From Planctomycetota bacterium (GTDB taxonomy: Bacteria > Planctomycetota > UBA1135 > GCA-002686595), in assembly GCA_028823345.1 (NCBI GenBank), contig JAPKBR010000001.1:62001-126000 (forward strand): a stretch of 64,000 nt of DNA, read 5' to 3'. Positions within the stretch are counted from its first letter, which is position 1; every line of letters starts with the position of its first letter. This document shows, in pieces, positions 1-6,506 of this stretch. Below the pieces are notes generated by a model that worked only from the letters and a program-made list of their open reading frames with translations, did no database searches and was not told where the DNA came from. Both the position numbers and the translations under genes were made by a program.

Positions 1-44
1 CGCTTCATGGGTACCGTACCCCGGCAATAAAAAACCTAATAACC

Positions 45-524
45 ATGACTTGGTGGAAGAACTTCAAGCCTAGCGCTTGCAATCACAAACTCCCTGCGGC
101 GGAAAAGGAACAGGCCCTTCGGCTGATCCTCGAGACGATGACCAAGGCCAAAGTCTTGCAGTCTGATCTGACCGAGAAGGCTGCCGCAGCCATGATCGCT
201 AGGGAAGAATTGGCCACCACGGGTGTGGGCAATGGGATGGCGATTCCCCATATCAAACTGCCTGGTTTGACCTCCGTTGCTTGCAGCATCGTGGTTTTGC
301 GCGAGCCCATCGATTGGAAGGCCGTCGACGGTGCACCCGTTGACATCGTGATCACCATCCTGCGCCCGGATGCGCCCACCGACGAGTTCGATCCCGCCCA
401 GCACATCAAGATGATGCAGTGGGTTGCGGGGTTGGCGCGAGATGGGGACTTCTGTTCCTTTGTTCGCAATGCGGACAAGAAGTCGACTCTGGTGGACTTG
501 CTCAAAGAGCACGCCCACGCTTGA
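45..524 (+). CDS. ptsN: PTS EIIA-Ntr type protein (PtsN-like)
   Basis: A 159-residue single-domain EIIA of the fructose/nitrogen phosphotransferase class. It accepts a phosphate from HPr on a histidine and is usually regulatory when no membrane EIIC/EIIB accompanies it. The phosphorylatable histidine is His69, in the motif GNGMAIPHIK, which is the family signature. Length matches PtsN (about 150-160). The ATG at 45 has no clear ribosome site; the A/T-rich stretch just upstream (about 27-42) could hold a promoter. The HPr gene follows 20 bp downstream, so the two are probably co-transcribed. No enzyme I or HPr kinase lies in the window, though one could sit to the left of base 1. The family is certain; the regulatory role is inferred. 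Confidence 0.9.
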   Translation: MTWWKNFKPSACNHKLPAAEKEQALRLILETMTKAKVLQSDLTEKAAAAMIAREELATTGVGNGMAIPHIKLPGLTSVACSIVVLREPIDWKAVDGAPVDIVITILRPDAPTDEFDPAQHIKMMQWVAGLARDGDFCSFVRNADKKSTLVDLLKEHAHA

Positions 525-544
525 GTCGCTAAGCCCAAAGAATC

Positions 545-853
545 ATGGCTGAGACCAGCGCCTGTAGCGAAACCGTGAGGAATGAAGCGGGGCTTCACGC
601 CCGGCCTTGCCATGCACTTGTCAGTCTCGCTTTAGGGTTTGAGAGCAGTCTCAGAGTGAGTCACGGGGGCCGCGAGGTCAACGGCAAGAGTATCTTGGAA
701 TTGATGACCCTGGGGGTCGTCTGTGGGGGCGAAATGGAGTTTCGGGCGGAGGGCTCTGATGCCGAGGGGCTGATCGCAAGCGTCTCGGAATTACTGTCTT
801 CGGGATTCGGCGAGGGGTACTCAACCCACGGGTCCCCCAAGGTCGAAGGGTAA
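545..853 (+). CDS. ptsH: HPr-family phosphocarrier protein
   Basis: A 102-residue HPr homologue, slightly longer than the usual 85-90 because of a short C-terminal tail. The active-site histidine is His18 in GLHARP. The regulatory serine is also kept: Ser49 in NGKSILELM corresponds to Ser46 of classical HPr, the target of HPr kinase. Conservation of both sites suggests control by a kinase as well as by enzyme I. It lies 20 bp after the EIIA gene and probably donates phosphate to it. The ATG at 545 has no strong Shine-Dalgarno. About 90 bp, including a small C-rich/G-rich inverted repeat, separate it from pilM. Confidence 0.9.
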   Translation: MAETSACSETVRNEAGLHARPCHALVSLALGFESSLRVSHGGREVNGKSILELMTLGVVCGGEMEFRAEGSDAEGLIASVSELLSSGFGEGYSTHGSPKVEG

Positions 854-944
854 GGCATGCGCCCAGTGCTCCCGTGTGAGCTTGGGATCCCTTACCGGTA
901 GGCCCCCTTCATAGGGGTATTGCCGTACGAGCGCCTGTCCCTGG

Positions 945-2000
945 ATGATTTTGTTGAGAAAAGCGAAAAGTGTCGTCGGCCTCGACCTCGGAAGTTCCGT
1001 GGTCAAGGCGGTAGAGCTTTCATTGCTGGGTTCCGAACCGGTCTTGACCGGTTTTGGCCGAGCTGAAATCCCTCCCGGTGGTTCCCTTGAAGAGGCGGTC
1101 ACTGCTGCCCTAGCGACCCTGCGTGGACGCACCAAACGCTGCGTTAGCGGTGTGGGGGGACAGTCCACGGTAGTGCGCTACATCTCGATGTTGCCCATGA
1201 CCCATGAGGAACTCTTGCAGGCCGTCCGCTTTGAAGCGGACAAGTTCCTTCCATTTGACGCGGATGAGGTGGTGCTGGATTGCCAGCAACTCCAAGCCCG
1301 CACCAACCACGAGGGCGAATCTGACGGCAGCAAGATGCCCGTGCTGGTGGCCGCTTGCCGGCGTCAGCTGATCGAGGAGCAAGTGCAAGTGGTGGAACAA
1401 GCTGGACTGTTGCCCATCGCTGTGGATCTGGACCTGTTCGCCTTGGCTAACGCCTGGGACCTCTGCGGTTTGCAGGAAGAGGACATGCCCCAAGAGGAAG
1501 GAGCGCCCCAGGTCGCCCAAGCTTTGATCGACATTGGCGCCAGTCGCACCCTGATCAACGTGCTGCGCGGGGGCGAGACATGTTTCAGTCGTGAGATCGC
1601 CATCGGTGGCGCGGACATGACTCAAGCCGTTGCCCGGCGCCTGGGGGTTGAGCCCTTTGAGGCTGAGGCCATCAAGCGCGCAGGGGATGTGCACGAAGTT
1701 GAGGTGGGGGCCAGTGTCGCGCCCTTGCTAGAGGATTTGGCCAATGAGATTGCCCTCTCCATCGACTACGTGGAGCATCACGAAGGGGTCGAGGTGAGCG
1801 AGCTCTTGCTCTCCGGCGGCGGATCTCTGATCAGCGGCATGGCCACCTCGATCGAGCAAGCGACCACACGCACAACTCGGATTTGGAACCCCCTTGAGGG
1901 CTTGCGTGTGGACGCTGAGAGCCTCGATGTGGAAGAACTCGAAGCCTGGGCACCGTCCCTAGTCGTGGCCATGGGCCTCGCAGCGAGGGTCCGCGCATGA
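945..2000 (+). CDS. pilM: type IV pilus assembly ATPase-like PilM
   Basis: A 351-residue actin-fold protein of the PilM family, which sits on the cytoplasmic face of the inner membrane and binds the N-terminus of PilN. The N-terminal phosphate-binding motif VGLDLGSSVVKAVEL opens the protein. Further actin-fold motifs are seen at ALIDIGASRTLINVL (about residues 188-202) and LLLSGGGSLISGM (about 288-300). Length is typical (about 350). It is the first gene of an operon with pilN, pilO and a secretin, and its stop overlaps the pilN start as ATGA. The order M-N-O-Q is the classical pilus order, which fixes the assignment. Confidence 0.93.
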   Translation: MILLRKAKSVVGLDLGSSVVKAVELSLLGSEPVLTGFGRAEIPPGGSLEEAVTAALATLRGRTKRCVSGVGGQSTVVRYISMLPMTHEELLQAVRFEADKFLPFDADEVVLDCQQLQARTNHEGESDGSKMPVLVAACRRQLIEEQVQVVEQAGLLPIAVDLDLFALANAWDLCGLQEEDMPQEEGAPQVAQALIDIGASRTLINVLRGGETCFSREIAIGGADMTQAVARRLGVEPFEAEAIKRAGDVHEVEVGASVAPLLEDLANEIALSIDYVEHHEGVEVSELLLSGGGSLISGMATSIEQATTRTTRIWNPLEGLRVDAESLDVEELEAWAPSLVVAMGLAARVRA

Positions 2001-2722
2001 TGATCACAATCAACCTTCTGCCCCCGGAAATGCGCAAACGCAGCGGGCCGCCAATCAAGATGCTGGCCATCGTGGCGGGTATCACTTCCGTGGCCTGTGC
2101 CTTGCTTACCGCCTGGGGCTGGCTCGCTCTTGGGGAGGCCGCCGAAATCGAATCCAGGCGTATGCAATTGTCCCTTGAGATGGATGGCCTTCGGCCCCAA
2201 CTCAAGTACAACGAGGCCCTTGACGCCGAGATCAAGGTTGCCGTTGCTCGGGAAGCGACCTTGGCGGACATCAATAAGTCGCGCATCCTGTGGAGCGAGA
2301 AAATAGACCAGTTGGTGGACATCGTCAACTCGGGCAACGAGGTGGAGCACTTCACTTGGCTCGACGATTTGACCGTTCGCCAAGATGTTGCACGGCGTGG
2401 CTCTGATACCCACGGATCCCTGCGGGCAGCCGGGCACTCGGGGTCCGAGCGTTGGGACCAAGTGGCGAACTTCTTGGAGGACATTGAGGATCGCGAGTTG
2501 ACCGACTTCATGCGCGAATTCCATTCCACCGGGCGACCCGAGGGAAACATCAACGAGCCCGATGATGAATTGATTCCAGCGGTGAATTGGTCCTTCCCCC
2601 TTTCCCTTGAACTCATGGGGCCCCAGGAACGCTGGGAAGCGCGCCAGGCCAGCGAGGAAGCTGCGGCAAGTGCTGCCAACCAGCCCCCGACTTCTACTCC
2701 TAGTCCGCAGGAGAAGCACTAA
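1997..2722 (+). CDS. pilN: type IV pilus inner-membrane protein PilN-like
   Basis: A 241-residue bitopic membrane protein. The N-terminus MMITINLLPPEMRKRSG carries the INLLP motif by which PilN binds PilM, followed by one transmembrane helix (about residues 22-48) and a periplasmic part with a coiled-coil-like region. The periplasmic part diverges from textbook PilN and ends in a low-complexity Ser/Thr/Pro tail, so recognition rests on the N-terminus and operon position. The start overlaps the pilM stop (ATGA) and the stop overlaps the pilO start (TAATG), implying translational coupling. Confidence 0.85.
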   Translation: MMITINLLPPEMRKRSGPPIKMLAIVAGITSVACALLTAWGWLALGEAAEIESRRMQLSLEMDGLRPQLKYNEALDAEIKVAVAREATLADINKSRILWSEKIDQLVDIVNSGNEVEHFTWLDDLTVRQDVARRGSDTHGSLRAAGHSGSERWDQVANFLEDIEDRELTDFMREFHSTGRPEGNINEPDDELIPAVNWSFPLSLELMGPQERWEARQASEEAAASAANQPPTSTPSPQEKH

Positions 2723-4119
2723 TGGAACAACGCCAAAAACAAATCGCAGGTGGGGTTGGGGCCCTGCTGTTGTGCGTCGGCGCAGGCTGGGCTATTTACG
2801 ACCAAGTGAGTGCTAACGAGCAAGCCGAGCAATCGGTGGTGGACCTAAAAACCGAAATCGCCGCAGGGCGTCGGTTGGTGGAAACCACGCCCGAGAAAGA
2901 GCGCCAGGTGATCGTCCTGCGTGAGCTCGACCCTGTCTTTGCCGAGATTTTGCCGGATAGTTCAGAAGTTAACGAGTTGATCAAGACCTTCTACCGGTAC
3001 TCGGGAGAAGCGGGTGTTGAGCCCTCTAGCTTTCAATCCAAGCCTGATGTTGCCCGCGGCAAAACCGAGAGCGATTTTTCCAAGGTGGCCTACACCTTGA
3101 GTTTGGCGGGGGATACTTTTCAGTTCCTCGACTTCCTGGACCGGATTGAAACCCACCGGCGCTTCATGGCCGTGCCGAGCTTCACCCTGCAAGCTGCCTC
3201 GCGCCGCGAGATGGAAGAGCTGGGTTATGCTCGACACCGCATCCAAATGGACGTGGAGACCTACGTTTACTCACCGAGCGACCTGGCGCAACGAATCCGC
3301 GTGGAGGGCTATGATCGTAAGCGCGAGCTCTTGACCTCGGAAATCAACCGCCGCCGTCAGGCGCTGACCCTTTCGACATTCCACTACCGCGGAAGTCGCG
3401 GTCGTCGGGACCCTTGGATTGATCCCCGGGTTCCTGCGGATGACAACCCCAGCGGTCTCAGTGTGCCCGAGCAAAACGCCAAGGTCGAGGCTCTGGTGAC
3501 CCTGCTCGGCCAGGCTGGCGGACAGTGGGGCAAGGTCCAGAATGCACCTGATGTGCTGACCCGCATGCTCCTACGCCGCGACATGCTGGCATCTCTGGGC
3601 ATGATCGGGGATAGCTTGATCGAGGTCGATGCCATGGGTCTCGTGACTTTCACTCCGGCGGTCAAACGACTGGAACTGGAGGTGCGCCAGCCCCTTGTGG
3701 CTCTGCGCCTTGAGATTGATGCCACCAGCTATGTGGAGGGGCCGAGCACCGAGGAATTGGAGCAGGTTGCCAAAAGCATGCACACCCACTTGACCGCGGG
3801 ACGCTACGGCTTGGCCTTGGCTACTTTTGCGGAGGTTGTCGATGGGCTACCCCTTGTGAAGGGCGATGGTCCCCGTGAATTGCTGGTCGCACGACTGGAA
3901 ATGCTGGCTGAGGAGGCCGAGGTCCTGCGGGACTTTGAGGCCATCCAAATGGGTTTTGGTGGTTCGGCTTTGATCGGAGGCCGGCCCGCTGTTGTGATTT
4001 TAAACGGGCGCAGTTGGACCCTTGGGGATGTGATGCCCCAGGGAGTTGAAGTGCTTGAAATTCGGCCGCGAGAGGTGGACTTTGCCTTTCGCGGATTTGT
4101 GCTGACTCGACACTTCTAA
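2722..4119 (+). CDS. pilO: PilO-like protein fused to a PilP/GspB-like C-terminal part
   Basis: A 465-residue protein, about twice the usual PilO length. The first 200 residues fit PilO: an N-terminal transmembrane helix (about 8-27), a coiled coil, then a ferredoxin-like region. At about residues 220-235 there is a motif RGRRDPWIDPR that resembles the GxRDPF signature of the PilP lipoprotein. The last 60 residues (RPAVVILNGRSWTLGDVMP and following) resemble the small beta domain at the C-terminus of PilP/GspB proteins that contacts the secretin. No separate pilP exists here and the secretin gene is next, so a PilO-PilP/GspB fusion is the best reading. The N-terminal call is firm; the C-terminal call is by motif only. 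Confidence 0.8.
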   Translation: MEQRQKQIAGGVGALLLCVGAGWAIYDQVSANEQAEQSVVDLKTEIAAGRRLVETTPEKERQVIVLRELDPVFAEILPDSSEVNELIKTFYRYSGEAGVEPSSFQSKPDVARGKTESDFSKVAYTLSLAGDTFQFLDFLDRIETHRRFMAVPSFTLQAASRREMEELGYARHRIQMDVETYVYSPSDLAQRIRVEGYDRKRELLTSEINRRRQALTLSTFHYRGSRGRRDPWIDPRVPADDNPSGLSVPEQNAKVEALVTLLGQAGGQWGKVQNAPDVLTRMLLRRDMLASLGMIGDSLIEVDAMGLVTFTPAVKRLELEVRQPLVALRLEIDATSYVEGPSTEELEQVAKSMHTHLTAGRYGLALATFAEVVDGLPLVKGDGPRELLVARLEMLAEEAEVLRDFEAIQMGFGGSALIGGRPAVVILNGRSWTLGDVMPQGVEVLEIRPREVDFAFRGFVLTRHF

Positions 4120-4196
4120 AACGAGTCAATCGCAGGTGTGCCGATTTTCTGCACACCGAACCAAATTCCGGGGTGGATCCCGGTGGGAAATTCTTC

Positions 4197-5990
4197 GTGA
4201 AAAACAAAACACTATTGATTGCTGCACTGTTGTGCGGTTGGACCTCTCTTTTTGGCATTGCTCAGGCCGCTCAAGCCCCCAGTGCGGATGCGAGGGTCAA
4301 CTTGGACGTGGTCGAGCAGCCCCTAAGCGAGGTCGTGCAGTTCCTGCGTGATCGCTCCAGCGCCAACATCGTGATCCTCGATAAGAGCGGCAGTCTCCCT
4401 GTCCGTGATCTCGAAATCAAAGACGTACATTGGCGCGATGCGTTGGAATACGCCTGCCGTCTCGCCGGTTGCGTTGTGGCCGAGGATCGCAGCGGCGTCC
4501 TGGTGATCACTGATCCGCCCACGGTTGATTTCGATTTTGATGAGGACCGCAGCATTGCGGACATCATTCACACCATTGGCAAGGTCGCCGGTGCGAACAT
4601 CATCGTCAGCCCGGAAGTCACCGGCACCCTGAGGGTGCGGCTCAAGGACGTTCCCTGGCGCGATGCCCTGGAAGAAATCGCCAAGACCCGGGGTTACACC
4701 GTGGTGGAAGAGCGTCCAGGCATCCTGCGAGTGGTGGACCCCATGAGTCTCCAAAAGCAAACAGCGACCCGCAGCTACCAGTTGCGTTACATCCGCCCGC
4801 GCGGCCCGCGCTCAGCCAAGATCAACTCTGAGTTCATCAATGGCAACAGCGCACCCCCCGAAGGTTCGGTTTCCGATCACTTCACGGCCCTCGGCGCCCT
4901 GGAGAAGGCGCTTTCCGAGCACGGGGCCCTCGACTACATCGAGACCTCCAACGTGATCATCGTGCGCGATACGTCCCAGGTGCATGAGACGATCCAAGAG
5001 ATCCTGCGTCGCTTGGACGTGGAGCCGACCCAGGTGTTTGTGGATGTGAAATTCGTGTCCACGGCGAACATTGATCTATTGGATCTGGGCGTGGACTATG
5101 GTGATGGTGGACCGCGGATCTCGATCAGCGGCGGCCAGATCCCGATTCAGTTGCCCTTCAGCACCACCGACGGCGGCTGGCAGAGTGGCATCTTGCCGGA
5201 CCTCGGTGCGCTCGGTGCGGATCCCGCCGCGATGGGTGGGGTTTCAATCCCCGACACGGTTTTCGGCGCTCTTTCCTTCACCCAAGTTGCGGCGACCTTG
5301 AAGTTGCTGCAGCGAGACACGCGCACCGAAGTGATTCAAGCGCCCAAGATCATCACCCTCGACGGGCACGAGGCCACGATTTTCGTAGGTGAGACCGTGC
5401 GCTACGCCGAGGCCAAGAGTGAGCAGGGCCAGGCTGGTGGCTTGTCCTTGTCCGTGCAAGAGGCCGATGGCTCTCCCGTTGAGGTCGGCTTCCAGTTGCT
5501 GGTGCGCCCCAACGTGATCCCCGGTACGCGCAAGCTGATGATGGAAGTGATTCCCAAGGAGACCACTCTTTCTGGTTCTTCCCCCGGCACTGCCTTGGCC
5601 CCCGCGGGCTTCGATGTGTTCACCATCGGTGCTGACGGCCAGCAGGGCTCGATTGCCCTGCCCCGCACGCGCTCGTCGACCCTGATCACGAACATGTTGC
5701 TGGAAAGCGGACAGACCGCAGTGATCGGCGGCTTGACCAACGAGATCGACACCAAAGTCGAGACCCGCGTGCCCTTCTTGAGCTCGATCCCCATTCTTGG
5801 GGAGTTGTTCAAGCACAAGAGCGCCACTCGCGATCGTCGTAGCCTGATCATTTTCGTCACACCCCAGTTGGTTAACAGCGCGGAGGACACGGAATTCCTG
5901 CTGCAACAGGAACTCATGCGCCGGCGGACCAGCCTCAAGGACGAGGTCGACGCCCTGCTCAACCCTGCTCTTCGTACTGAAGAGGGTTGA
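4197..5990 (+). CDS. pilQ: type IV pilus/type II secretion secretin (PilQ-like)
   Basis: Outer-membrane secretin, 597 residues from the GTG at 4197. That start places a signal peptide (KNKTLLIAALLCGW..., ending near AQAAQA) at the N-terminus; an in-frame GTG at 4173 would bury it behind eight residues. Two similar N-terminal N0/STN-type modules follow (about residues 28-105 and 108-185), each with a WRDAL motif, then an N1-type domain (about 190-280) and the secretin channel. The channel ends with the family signature SGQTAVIGGLTNE, then VPFLSSIPILGELF and IIFVTPQLV. It forms the outer-membrane pore through which the pilus or substrate passes. It closes the pilMNO operon, 77 bp after pilO. 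Confidence 0.93.
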   Translation: MKNKTLLIAALLCGWTSLFGIAQAAQAPSADARVNLDVVEQPLSEVVQFLRDRSSANIVILDKSGSLPVRDLEIKDVHWRDALEYACRLAGCVVAEDRSGVLVITDPPTVDFDFDEDRSIADIIHTIGKVAGANIIVSPEVTGTLRVRLKDVPWRDALEEIAKTRGYTVVEERPGILRVVDPMSLQKQTATRSYQLRYIRPRGPRSAKINSEFINGNSAPPEGSVSDHFTALGALEKALSEHGALDYIETSNVIIVRDTSQVHETIQEILRRLDVEPTQVFVDVKFVSTANIDLLDLGVDYGDGGPRISISGGQIPIQLPFSTTDGGWQSGILPDLGALGADPAAMGGVSIPDTVFGALSFTQVAATLKLLQRDTRTEVIQAPKIITLDGHEATIFVGETVRYAEAKSEQGQAGGLSLSVQEADGSPVEVGFQLLVRPNVIPGTRKLMMEVIPKETTLSGSSPGTALAPAGFDVFTIGADGQQGSIALPRTRSSTLITNMLLESGQTAVIGGLTNEIDTKVETRVPFLSSIPILGELFKHKSATRDRRSLIIFVTPQLVNSAEDTEFLLQQELMRRRTSLKDEVDALLNPALRTEEG

Positions 5991-6506
5991 TTGTCGGGCC
6001 TAGGGCACCGCAGGTAGGGGCAGGTCAGGGCGCGTAAGCCCCGGGCCTCCCCTGACCTCATTCCGACCCGCCCAATCCTCCTTTCCATTCCAACTGAGCC
6101 CCCAGCCCTCGGCGCTCGCGTCCTCCCAAAGCCGAGCTGGAGGGGTCACTCTAGGTCGAGTTGCCATTCTTCTGGGCCAGGTAGGTGGCTCCCAGGCTCC
6201 TGGGGAGGGGTTTGAGGGCAAACTCTGGGATTTCTACCTGCTCTTCCTTCTTTGGCCCCGTAGGTCATGGCAACATACCTTCAGAAGCTAGGTCTCCCTC
6301 GTGAGCCTGCCTGACAATTCCACATGAGCCTCTACGAGGCTCATGCCTTTCACGGCCCTTCTTCGGAAGCCGCCGAACCCCTTACCAGCCGCGCCGGCCC
6401 ATTTTTCGGGCTCCAGCGACGTGCGACGCCCTCCTAGGTGGCATTCACACCGTGAATCCAGCCAGAGGGGTGGCGCCCGCCTCCCGCGCAGGCACCCCCT
6501 AACAAC
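5991..6506 (+). other. 516-bp intergenic region between secretin and RNase E genes
   Basis: No credible gene is seen here; short open frames are Pro/Arg-rich and lack start signals. The one clear structure is the perfect hairpin at 6323-6345, listed separately. There is no good U-tract terminator for the secretin operon. The stretch probably holds the promoter and 5' leader of the RNase E gene. Confidence 0.6.
6323..6345 (+). promoter_or_regulatory. perfect 10-bp hairpin upstream of RNase E gene
   Basis: CATGAGCCTC and its exact complement GAGGCTCATG are separated by the loop TAC. The downstream sequence is pyrimidine-rich (GCCTTTCACGGCCCTTCTT) but has no clean T-run, so it is at best a weak terminator. 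It lies about 160 nt before the RNase E start and could be a leader element. In E. coli the rne leader carries hairpins used for autoregulation; a similar role here is only a suggestion. Confidence 0.5.

Noticed and set aside
9..21. Inverted repeat GGGTAC-C-GTACCC before the first gene
   Set aside because: Short and at the window edge; a single-base centre cannot form an RNA hairpin and no supporting context is visible.
1778..2719. A 313-codon minus-strand open frame opposite pilM/pilN
   Set aside because: Antisense to coupled pilus genes with no family features.
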